Below, one piece after another: positions 38,566 to 45,659 of a DNA stretch of 64,000 nucleotides. Under the pieces are notes generated by a model, which had not been told where the DNA came from, searched no databases, and was given only the letters and a program-made list of their open reading frames with translations. Position 1 is the stretch's first letter, and every line of letters begins with the position of its first letter. Source of the DNA: Ciceribacter lividus (GTDB lineage Bacteria; Pseudomonadota; Alphaproteobacteria; Rhizobiales; Rhizobiaceae); NCBI RefSeq assembly GCF_003337715.1, contig NZ_QPIX01000010.1, forward strand, positions 62,001 through 126,000, read 5' to 3'. Both the position numbers and the translations under genes were made by a program.

Positions 38566-39660
38566 TTATCCCTTGTTGGTCGGAAAGGCGTTCGGAATAG
38601 CCTGAACGATTGCTTTTTTCATGACGGTCGGCAGCGCCTGGTCATCAAGTTTGGTCACCGGTTCCCAAAATCCGTGAACGCTGGAGGGGATGCTGAGCGG
38701 TCCCGCGCGGTAGACCGAAAGCCTGAGCTCGAAATGGGTGAAGACGTGGGTGACGATGCCGGCCGGCTGCCACTCCGCGGAAAAGGGGGCGGCGGTCACG
38801 CCGGTCTCGCCGTCCGTCCGCGCCGTCCAGCCGGTGGTCGGCACCTCCGTCATGCCGCCGAGCAGGCCCTGTTCGGGCCGCCGCCGCAAGAGGATGAGCC
38901 CGTCACCCGAGACGGCGACGAAGGCAGCGCCCTGCCGCACCGGCCTCTCCTTCTTCGCTGCCTTCACCGGAAAGCGTTCCGGATCGTCGCCGTCGAGCGC
39001 GAGGCAGTCCCCGCGGAAGGGACAGAGCGCACAGGCCGGCCGTTTTGGCGTGCAGATCGTCGCGCCGAGATCCATCATCGCCTGGGCGAAATCGCCCGGC
39101 CGTTCGGCAGGCGTCAGCGCCGCCACATGCCGCTTCATCTCCGGTTTCGAGCCGGGCAGCGGCGCATCGATCGCATGGAGCCTCGAGATCACCCGCTCGA
39201 CATTGCCGTCCATCACTGCCGCCGGACGGTCGAAGGCGATCGCCGCGATTGCCGCGGCGGTATAGTCGCCGATGCCGGGCAGGGTTCTGAGCCCCTCCTC
39301 GGTATCGGGGAAGACGCCGCCATGCGCGCCGGAAACCACTTCCGCGCATTTCTTCAGATTACGGGCGCGCGCATAATAGCCGAGGCCCGCCCAGGCGGCC
39401 ATCACGTCCTCGTTCGGTGCGGCGGCGAGGTCGCCGACGCTCGGCCAGCGGTCCACGAACTTCGCGAAATAGCCCTTTACCGCCTGCACGGTGGTCTGCT
39501 GCAGCATGACTTCGGACAGCCAGACATGGTAAGGGTCCGGCCTGAGGCCTTTGGCCGCCATGGCCGGCGTCGTGCGCCACGGCAGCTCGCGATGGTGGCG
39601 GTCGTACCAGGCAAGCAGTGCCCGGGCGGTCGGATTTGCGGAGGATTTCAAGGTCGCCAT
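38566..39660 (-). CDS. mutY: A/G-specific adenine glycosylase
   Basis: Base-excision repair enzyme removing adenine opposite 8-oxoguanine, 364 aa. The catalytic Glu is in VWLSEVMLQQT, the helix-hairpin-helix is LPGIGDYTAAAI, the catalytic Asp is in VMDGNVERV, and the 4Fe-4S cluster ligands follow C-x6-C-x2-C-x5-C (CTPKRPACALCPFRGDC). A C-terminal NUDIX-like domain follows. The ATG at 39660 was chosen as the first that leads into the conserved LLAWYDRHHRELPWR; the frame runs to 39738. Confidence 0.96.
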   Translation of the reverse strand: MATLKSSANPTARALLAWYDRHHRELPWRTTPAMAAKGLRPDPYHVWLSEVMLQQTTVQAVKGYFAKFVDRWPSVGDLAAAPNEDVMAAWAGLGYYARARNLKKCAEVVSGAHGGVFPDTEEGLRTLPGIGDYTAAAIAAIAFDRPAAVMDGNVERVISRLHAIDAPLPGSKPEMKRHVAALTPAERPGDFAQAMMDLGATICTPKRPACALCPFRGDCLALDGDDPERFPVKAAKKERPVRQGAAFVAVSGDGLILLRRRPEQGLLGGMTEVPTTGWTARTDGETGVTAAPFSAEWQPAGIVTHVFTHFELRLSVYRAGPLSIPSSVHGFWEPVTKLDDQALPTVMKKAIVQAIPNAFPTNKG

Positions 39661-39758
39661 TTGCTGATGAGGGGTAAACTCGCCTATATCTGGCCAAATC
39701 GGTATTTGGTTCAAGGCCGGATCGGCCGGCAGAGGCAAAAGGTTTGAGGCGCGCCGCG

Positions 39759-40280
39759 ATGAACAGTCAGAAGAAGAGCGCCGCGCCGAGAAGGGGTGTC
39801 TTCCAGATATCCGAGGTGGCGAACGGCATCATCGATCCGGTGCTCGCGCGCCGCGCCGGCATCAACACCGCGCTTCTCGGCTCTTGGGACGAGATCGTCG
39901 GCGACAGTTTCGCCGATTGCTCGCGGCCGGAAAAGATCGCCTGGCCGCGGCGCGGCGAACCGGGCGAGGAGGGCGGTCACCGGCCGGGCGTGCTGACGAT
40001 CGCCTGCGACGGGGCGAGGGCGCTTTTCCTCTCCCACGCCCAGGGCGAACTGATCGCCCGCATCAACGGCTTCTTCGGCTATCCGGCGATCGGCCAGATC
40101 CGCATCGTGCAGAAGCCGGTCTCGCAGGCGGCGCTTCACCGCCCCAAGCCGCGAAAGCTCGAAGGCGAGCGGGCGCGCCGGCTCGCCGACATGATGGAAG
40201 GCATCACCGACGAGAAACTGCGGGCGGCAATCGAGCGGCTCGGCACGGCGGTCCTCTCGCCCAACCGGCGGCCGCGATAG
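39759..40280 (+). CDS. DUF721 (DciA-like) protein
   Basis: 173 aa. Segments VFQISEVANGIIDPVLARRAGIN, LLGSWDEIVGDSFADCSRPEKIAW and LTIACDGARALFLSHAQGELIARINGFFG match DUF721, the family of DciA, the DnaB-helicase loader of many bacteria that lack DnaC. Alphaproteobacteria have this gene next to mutY and a DsbA-like gene, as here. A helicase role is inferred from the family. The ATG was preferred over a TTG at 39744. Confidence 0.87.
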   Translation: MNSQKKSAAPRRGVFQISEVANGIIDPVLARRAGINTALLGSWDEIVGDSFADCSRPEKIAWPRRGEPGEEGGHRPGVLTIACDGARALFLSHAQGELIARINGFFGYPAIGQIRIVQKPVSQAALHRPKPRKLEGERARRLADMMEGITDEKLRAAIERLGTAVLSPNRRPR

Positions 40281-40434
40281 CCGTCGTGCCCGTCCGGTTG
40301 CGTTTCTTTGCCGTTCTGGGCTTCAGGATGTCACAATTCTTTGATGAAACAGCAGCTTCCCCGCCTTGTTTGCCGCCGGCCGGCAATATAACGGTTGTGG
40401 CAAAGTCCAAACTCTGAACGAGACAGGTGCCCCG

Positions 40435-41214
40435 ATGCAAATTTCCGAACTGAACCTCACCAAGCGGCGGCTGCTCGGCGGGATCGCCGTGACGGCGCTC
40501 GGCGCGCTGCTCGCCTCCTGCTCGGACAGCTCGGAGGAAAAGCCGGCCGAAACCAAGACCGCCCCCGCCGGCGAAGAGGCGAAGCCCGCCGCCGAGAAGC
40601 CCGCCGAAACGGCACCGGCCGAGGCACCCGCCGCCAAGGTCGAGGTCCCGCAGCCGGACGGCACGGTCGACATGGCCGACGTGCTGAAGCCCGGAACGCT
40701 GCCGGAAATGGCGATGGGCGACGCGAATGCGCCGGTGAAGATCGTCGAATACATGTCGATGACCTGCCCGCACTGCGCCCATTTCCACGAGAACACTTTC
40801 GACGCGATCAAGACGAAGTATATCGACACCGGCAAGGTTTACTTCGTCCTTCGCGAGTTCCCCTTCGACCCGGCGGCCACCGCCGCCTTCATGCTGGCGC
40901 GCTGCGCCCCGCAGGACCGCTACTTCCCGTTCGTCTCCACCTTCCTCAAGCAGCAGCGGGCCTGGGCGGCTCCCGCCGACGGCGATGTTCGCGGCGCGAT
41001 GCTGCAAATGTCGAAACTTGCCGGTTTTACACAGGAGAGCTTCGAGGCGTGCTTGACGAACGCGAAACTTGCCGCTGATGTGACGGCTGTGAGAGACCGT
41101 GCGGCCAAGGATTACAACATCAAGTCGACGCCGACCTTCCTCATCAATGGAAAGAGCTATTCCGGAGACATGTCGGTTGAAACCATGTCGGCACTCATCG
41201 ACAGCTTCCTCTGA
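40435..41214 (+). CDS. DsbA-family thiol-disulfide lipoprotein
   Basis: 259 aa. N-terminal signal with lipobox LLASC, a long Ala/Pro/Glu/Lys linker (about residues 25-75), then a thioredoxin-fold DsbA domain with active site CPHC in MSMTCPHCAHFHENTF and cis-Pro in KSTPTFLINGKSY. It most likely oxidises or isomerises periplasmic thiols. The ATG at 40435 opens into the signal; the frame extends upstream unsupported. A palindromic repeat and smc follow. Confidence 0.93.
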   Translation: MQISELNLTKRRLLGGIAVTALGALLASCSDSSEEKPAETKTAPAGEEAKPAAEKPAETAPAEAPAAKVEVPQPDGTVDMADVLKPGTLPEMAMGDANAPVKIVEYMSMTCPHCAHFHENTFDAIKTKYIDTGKVYFVLREFPFDPAATAAFMLARCAPQDRYFPFVSTFLKQQRAWAAPADGDVRGAMLQMSKLAGFTQESFEACLTNAKLAADVTAVRDRAAKDYNIKSTPTFLINGKSYSGDMSVETMSALIDSFL

Positions 41215-41267
41215 CCGGCGCGCATTCGAGACTGTGGCCGGCGGGAGCCCTCGTGCGGCCGTTTTTT

Positions 41268-41376
41268 ACCTCCCCCTTGATGGGGGAGGTCGCGCGAATG
41301 CGCGGGTGGGGGTGACGCTGCTGGCGGTCACCCCACCCCGGAGCTTTGCTCCGACCCTCCCCCTCAAGGGGAGGGT
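41268..41376. repeat. Composite palindromic intergenic repeat before smc
   Basis: A ~109-bp element of successive inverted repeats: ACCTCCCCC/GGGGGAGGT (41268-41290), CGCGC/GCGCG (41291-41304), a GGGTGAC-type arm with GTCACCCC (to about 41338), GGAGC/GCTCC (41340-41352) and ACCCTCCCC/GGGGAGGGT (41354-41376). It has the look of the palindromic repeats dispersed between genes in Rhizobiales. Its last arm provides the Shine-Dalgarno of smc (41383). Confidence 0.75.
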
Positions 41377-41382
41377 GAACCC

Positions 41383-44300
41383 ATGAAATTCAACCGTCTC
41401 CGCCTCGTCGGCTTCAAGTCCTTCGTCGAACCGACGGAGTTCGTGATCGAGCGCGGACTGACGGGCGTCGTCGGCCCGAACGGCTGCGGCAAGTCCAACC
41501 TCGTCGAGGCGCTTCGATGGGTGATGGGCGAAAACTCCTACAAGAACATGCGCGCGTCCGGCATGGACGACGTGATCTTCTCCGGCTCGGGAAACCGTCC
41601 CGCGCGCAATTCGGCCGAGGTCGGCCTCCATCTCGACAATTCCGACCGCACGGCGCCCGCCGCCTTCAACGACGCCGACGAGATCCAGGTGACGCGCCGC
41701 ATCGAGCGCGAGCAGGGTTCGGTCTACCGCATCAACGGCAAGGAAGCGCGCGCCAAGGACGTGCAGCTTCTCTTTGCCGATGCCTCCACCGGCGCGCGTT
41801 CGCCCTCGATGGTCGGGCAAGGGCGGATCGGCGAACTCATCCAGGCGAAGCCGCAGGCGCGGCGCCAGCTCCTCGAAGAGGCGGCCGGCATTTCCGGCCT
41901 GCATTCGCGCCGGCACGAGGCGGAGCTCAGGCTGCGCGCCGCCGAAGGCAATCTCGAACGCCTCGAAGACATCACCACCCAGCTCGAAAGCCAGATCGAG
42001 AGCCTGAAGCGTCAGGCCCGGCAGGCGAACCGCTTCAAGATGCTCTCGGCCGACATCCGCGCCAACGAGGCGATGCTGCTCCATGTGCAATGGGTGCAGG
42101 CCAAGGAGGCGGAAGGGGAGGCTGAAAGTGCGCTGAACCAGGCGACCTCGATCGTCGCGGAAAAGGCCCAGCTTCAGATGGAGGCCGCGAAGACGCAGGC
42201 GATCGCCAGCCTCAAAATGCCGGAACTGCGCGAGGAGGAGGCCAAGGCCGCCGCCGCGCTGCAGCGCCTGCAGATCGCCCGCTCGCAGCTCGAAGAGGAT
42301 GCCGGCCGGCTTCTGAAGCGCCGCGACGAGCTCGCCCGCCGGCTCGCCCAGCTCGACGAGGACATCCGCCGCGAGGAGCGGCTCGTCGCCGACAATGCGA
42401 CGATCCTCGAACGGCTCGACGTCGAGCAGGCCGAGCTTGAAGAGGCGCTTGCCGATTCCGGACGCCATGCCGAGGAGACGCGCGAGGCCTTCGAGGCCGC
42501 CGCAGCGACGCTCGCCGAAAGCGAGAAGCAATCTGCCGCACTCACCGCCGAACGCGCCGAGGCGGCTGCCGGACGCACCCAGCTCGAACGCTCGATCCGC
42601 GAACTCGGCGATCGCCGCCAGCGCCTGCAGCGCCAGGCGGAAGACGCCACCCGCGAGATCGCCGACATTGCCGCCCGCGTCGCCGGCCTGCCCGATCCGG
42701 ACGAGAAGCGGGAAATGGTCGATGCCGCCGAACAGGCGCTCGCCGATTGCGAGGCCGCGGTGGTCGAGGCGGAGGCCGACCTTGCCGGAGCCCGGCGCGA
42801 CGAAGGCCTTGCCCGCACCCCGCTCGAAGCGGCGCGCGCACGGTTGAACGGGCTTGAAACCGAGTCCCGCACGATTTCCAGGATGCTGGCCTCCGCGGCG
42901 GCTTCCGGCGAATTTTCGCCCGTCGCCGAGGAGCTGCGCGTCGACCGTGGCTTCGAAACGGCGCTCGGGGCGGTGCTCGGCGACGACCTCGATTCGCCCA
43001 CCGATCCGCGTGCGCCCGCCCACTGGAGCGAGAACGGCGCCGGCTCCGACGACCCGGCGCTTCCCGCCGGCGCCATGCCGCTGATCGGCCATGTCGCCGC
43101 ACCGCCGGCGCTGACGCGGCGCCTGCGCCAGATCGGTGTCGTTGCGGCCGAAGAGGCACACCACCTGATGGGGCTCCTGCAGCCCGGCCAGCGACTCGTC
43201 ACCCGCGAGGGCGCCGTCTACCGCTGGGACGGTCATGTCCGCGGCTCCGAGGCGCCGAGTGCGGCGGCACTCCGCCTCGCCCAGAAGAACCGGCTCGCCG
43301 AAATCGAGGCCGAGATCGGCGAGGCCCGCGACCAGCTCGCCGAGGCGGAAGATAGGCTTGCCGAGGCGGTCGAGGCGATCCGCATAGCGGACGCAAGTCT
43401 TGCCGCCGCGCGCGAGACCCAGCGCCTCTCGCTCCGGCGCCTCTCCGAGGCCCGCGATGCGCTCGCCCAGGCGGAACGCGCCTCCGGCGAGCTGCTGCGC
43501 CGCCGCGACGTGGTGGAGGAGGCGCTGAGCGGCCTGAAAGCGCAGGTCGAGGAAATTCTCGCGCAGGAAGAGAATGCCCGCATCGAACTCGAGGATGCGC
43601 CGGACCTTTCCCATCTCGACGAGCGTCTGCGCCTCAGCCAGCTCGAGGTGGCGACCGGCCGCGGCCTGCTCGCCGAGGCCCGCGCCCGCCATGAAGGGCT
43701 CGACCGCGAAAACGAACAGCGCCGGCGCCGCATTGCCGCGATCGGTCACGAACGGGCGACCTGGATCGCCCGTGCAAGGAGCGCCGAGGAGCATATCGCC
43801 ACCCTGCGCGACCGCGAGCTCGAGGCGCGCGAGGAGGTGATGTCGCTCGAAATGGCGCCCGACGAATTCGAGGAGAAGCGCCGTGCGCTGCTCGCCGAAC
43901 TCGACAAGGCGGAAGCCGCCCGCCGGGCCGCCGCCGACAGGCTCGCAGAAGCCGAGACCCGCCAGCGCGAGGCCGATGCAAAGGCGGTTTCCGCCCTCGC
44001 CGAGCTTGCCGAAAGCCGTGAGAAGCGCGGCCGCGCCGAGGAACGCCTGATGTCGGCGCGCGAGCGCCGCAAGGAGACCGAAGCGCGCATCCACCAGGCG
44101 CTCAACGTCGAGCCCCACGAGGCCTTCCGGCTGACCGGTCGGAACGCCGGCGACGGCCTGCCGGACCTGCGCGCGATCGAGCGCGATCTCGACCGGCTGC
44201 GCATCGAGCGCGAGCGCCTCGGCGCCGTCAACCTGCGCGCCGACGAGGAGCAGAGGGAGCTTTCGGAAAAGCTCGCTGCGCTCATCAGGGAACGCGACGA

Positions 44301-44850
44301 CGTGATCGACGCGATCCGCAAGCTGCGCGGGGCGATCCAGAGCCTGAACCGCGAGGGCCGCGAACGGCTGATCGCCGCCTTCGACGTCGTCAACGCCCAG
44401 TTCCAGCGCCTCTTCACGCATCTCTTCAACGGCGGCACGGCCGAGCTGCAGCTGATCGAGAGTGACGACCCGCTGGACGCCGGCCTCGAAATCCTCGCCC
44501 GCCCGCCGGGCAAGAAGCCGCAGACGATGACGCTGCTTTCGGGCGGCGAGCAGGCGCTGACGGCGATGGCGCTGATCTTTGCCGTCTTCCTCACCAACCC
44601 CGCGCCGATCTGCGTGCTGGACGAGGTGGACGCGCCGCTCGACGACCACAATGTCGAGCGCTACTGCAACCTGATGGACGAGATGGCGGCCTCCACCGAG
44701 ACCCGCTTCGTCGTCATCACCCACAACCCGATCACCATGGCGCGCATGAACCGGCTCTTCGGCGTCACCATGGCCGAGCAGGGCGTCTCCCAGCTTGTTT
44801 CCGTCGACCTGCAGACGGCGGAGGCCCTGCGGGAGCGCGAGGCGGTGTGA
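41383..44850 (+). CDS. smc: Chromosome segregation ATPase SMC
   Basis: Structural maintenance of chromosomes protein, 1155 aa, which forms a long hinge dimer with ScpAB to organise the chromosome. Walker A is GPNGCGKS at 31-38, then two ~300-residue Glu/Arg/Ala-rich coiled coils flanking a hinge (about 510-620), and the C-terminal head with the LLSGGEQALTAMAL signature (about 1052) and Walker B ICVLDEVDAPLDD (about 1076). Its last codon overlaps the Ivy-like gene's GTG start. Confidence 0.98.
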   Translation: MKFNRLRLVGFKSFVEPTEFVIERGLTGVVGPNGCGKSNLVEALRWVMGENSYKNMRASGMDDVIFSGSGNRPARNSAEVGLHLDNSDRTAPAAFNDADEIQVTRRIEREQGSVYRINGKEARAKDVQLLFADASTGARSPSMVGQGRIGELIQAKPQARRQLLEEAAGISGLHSRRHEAELRLRAAEGNLERLEDITTQLESQIESLKRQARQANRFKMLSADIRANEAMLLHVQWVQAKEAEGEAESALNQATSIVAEKAQLQMEAAKTQAIASLKMPELREEEAKAAAALQRLQIARSQLEEDAGRLLKRRDELARRLAQLDEDIRREERLVADNATILERLDVEQAELEEALADSGRHAEETREAFEAAAATLAESEKQSAALTAERAEAAAGRTQLERSIRELGDRRQRLQRQAEDATREIADIAARVAGLPDPDEKREMVDAAEQALADCEAAVVEAEADLAGARRDEGLARTPLEAARARLNGLETESRTISRMLASAAASGEFSPVAEELRVDRGFETALGAVLGDDLDSPTDPRAPAHWSENGAGSDDPALPAGAMPLIGHVAAPPALTRRLRQIGVVAAEEAHHLMGLLQPGQRLVTREGAVYRWDGHVRGSEAPSAAALRLAQKNRLAEIEAEIGEARDQLAEAEDRLAEAVEAIRIADASLAAARETQRLSLRRLSEARDALAQAERASGELLRRRDVVEEALSGLKAQVEEILAQEENARIELEDAPDLSHLDERLRLSQLEVATGRGLLAEARARHEGLDRENEQRRRRIAAIGHERATWIARARSAEEHIATLRDRELEAREEVMSLEMAPDEFEEKRRALLAELDKAEAARRAAADRLAEAETRQREADAKAVSALAELAESREKRGRAEERLMSARERRKETEARIHQALNVEPHEAFRLTGRNAGDGLPDLRAIERDLDRLRIERERLGAVNLRADEEQRELSEKLAALIRERDDVIDAIRKLRGAIQSLNREGRERLIAAFDVVNAQFQRLFTHLFNGGTAELQLIESDDPLDAGLEILARPPGKKPQTMTLLSGGEQALTAMALIFAVFLTNPAPICVLDEVDAPLDDHNVERYCNLMDEMAASTETRFVVITHNPITMARMNRLFGVTMAEQGVSQLVSVDLQTAEALREREAV

Positions 44851-45296
44851 CGGGTCGGCTCCGGCAATGCCGCAGGTCTTTCCGGCCGGCCGCCATGGCC
44901 GCGGCCGTCGCCTTTGCTCTGGCCTTTCCGCTGCATGCCGAGGAACCGGCCCAAAGCCTTTCCGGCAATTTTCTGCCCCAGGTGATCGCCATGTCCGCGC
45001 CCCATCGCGAGGCGCTCGAAACGCTGCTGCGGGGGCGTCGCGGGCTTCCGTATTGGATACGTAGCATGGTCGTCCGCCCCAAATACATCGCGCTCGCCTC
45101 GAAGAGCGTCGCGGTCGACGGCAAGGAAATGCAGCTCTTCTCCGCCTGCGAGGCCGGGCGGTGCGCCGAAAGCCGTCTGCGGGCGCTCTTTTCCGCCGAC
45201 GGCAAGCGGGTGACGGTTTATATCCACGACGCCCGGCAGGGGCATCTGGTCTTCGGCGACCCGACGCCGGCGGAACGGCTCGCCGGCGACTTCTGA
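44847..45296 (+). CDS. Ivy-family C-type lysozyme inhibitor
   Basis: 149 aa secreted protein. The N-terminus is an export signal (basic residues, then MAAAVAFALAFPLHAEE). The mature domain matches Ivy: the central loop is in FSACEAGRCAES, with the two loop cysteines and a shorter insert than the CKPHDC of E. coli, followed by ALFSADGKRVTVYIHD. Ivy proteins block vertebrate-type lysozymes or lytic transglycosylases in the periplasm. The GTG start overlaps the smc stop. Confidence 0.8.
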   Translation: MTGRLRQCRRSFRPAAMAAAVAFALAFPLHAEEPAQSLSGNFLPQVIAMSAPHREALETLLRGRRGLPYWIRSMVVRPKYIALASKSVAVDGKEMQLFSACEAGRCAESRLRALFSADGKRVTVYIHDARQGHLVFGDPTPAERLAGDF

Positions 45297-45331
45297 TCGC
45301 ATTCTCGTTCCGGATGCATTGCCAGCTCCGG

Positions 45332-45360
45332 TTGACATCGCAAGCATGAACATGCAATCT
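45332..45360 (+). promoter_or_regulatory. Probable sigma-70 promoter of the small-peptide gene
   Basis: TTGACA (45332-45337), a 17-nt spacer and CAATCT (45355-45360). The -35 is a perfect consensus; the -10 is weak. The leader to the ATG at 45430 would be about 60 nt. It isolates the peptide/synthetase unit from the smc-Ivy operon. Confidence 0.5.
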
Positions 45361-45429
45361 AGAAGTGTTTAGATTGGGTGGCGCAATCTTGACGAGCCTA
45401 AACCTATCCCAACTCAAAGGAGAAGCTCT

Positions 45430-45588
45430 ATGGATACCACCAAATCCACCCGCCCGTCGGCAACGCTCGGCGCTGAACTCGACGTCTTCGCCAAGGCGCC
45501 GCGCATCGGCCAGACCCCGTCGACGACCGAGATTTCCGCCATGATCAAGGGCGGAAAGCCGGGCGACATGGACAAGCTCGACGTATGA
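45430..45588 (+). CDS. 52-aa peptide, candidate precursor for the adjacent synthetase-like enzyme
   Basis: A small ORF with a very strong ribosome-binding site (AAAGGAG, 7 nt spacing). The product is hydrophilic, without signal peptide, membrane helix or cysteine. It begins MDTTKSTRPSATLGAELDVF and ends ISAMIKGGKPGDMDKLDV. It contains a Gly-Gly at 41-42 and an acidic tail (Asp46, Asp48, Asp51). Only 71 nt with a strong hairpin separate it from the asparagine-synthetase-like gene, the layout of peptide-modifying operons. I recognise no known precursor family: the Thr at -2 rule for lasso peptides is not met at the plausible core starts. Confidence 0.7.
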   Translation: MDTTKSTRPSATLGAELDVFAKAPRIGQTPSTTEISAMIKGGKPGDMDKLDV

Positions 45589-45598
45589 CACCGGTCGG

Positions 45599-45620
45599 TG
45601 GCCGCCCTTCGGGGCGGCCA
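45599..45620 (+). other. UUCG-capped intercistronic hairpin
   Basis: TGGCCGCCC (45599-45607) and GGGCGGCCA (45612-45620) pair perfectly around a TTCG tetraloop, one of the most stable RNA loops. No T-run follows. It would protect the 3' end of the peptide message or attenuate transcription into the enzyme gene, giving peptide in excess over enzyme. Confidence 0.75.
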
Positions 45621-45659
45621 TTCGGCTGAGGCGGTGCGCCTCGCACGGAGACCGGATGC

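Noticed and set aside
45430..45588. Calling the 52-aa peptide a canonical lasso peptide precursor
   Set aside because: No YxxP-type leader motif, no Thr at -2 before a plausible Gly1 with Asp/Glu at 7-9 (the one Thr-Leu-Gly site, Gly14, has Phe20/Ala21/Lys22 there), and no B or D proteins nearby.
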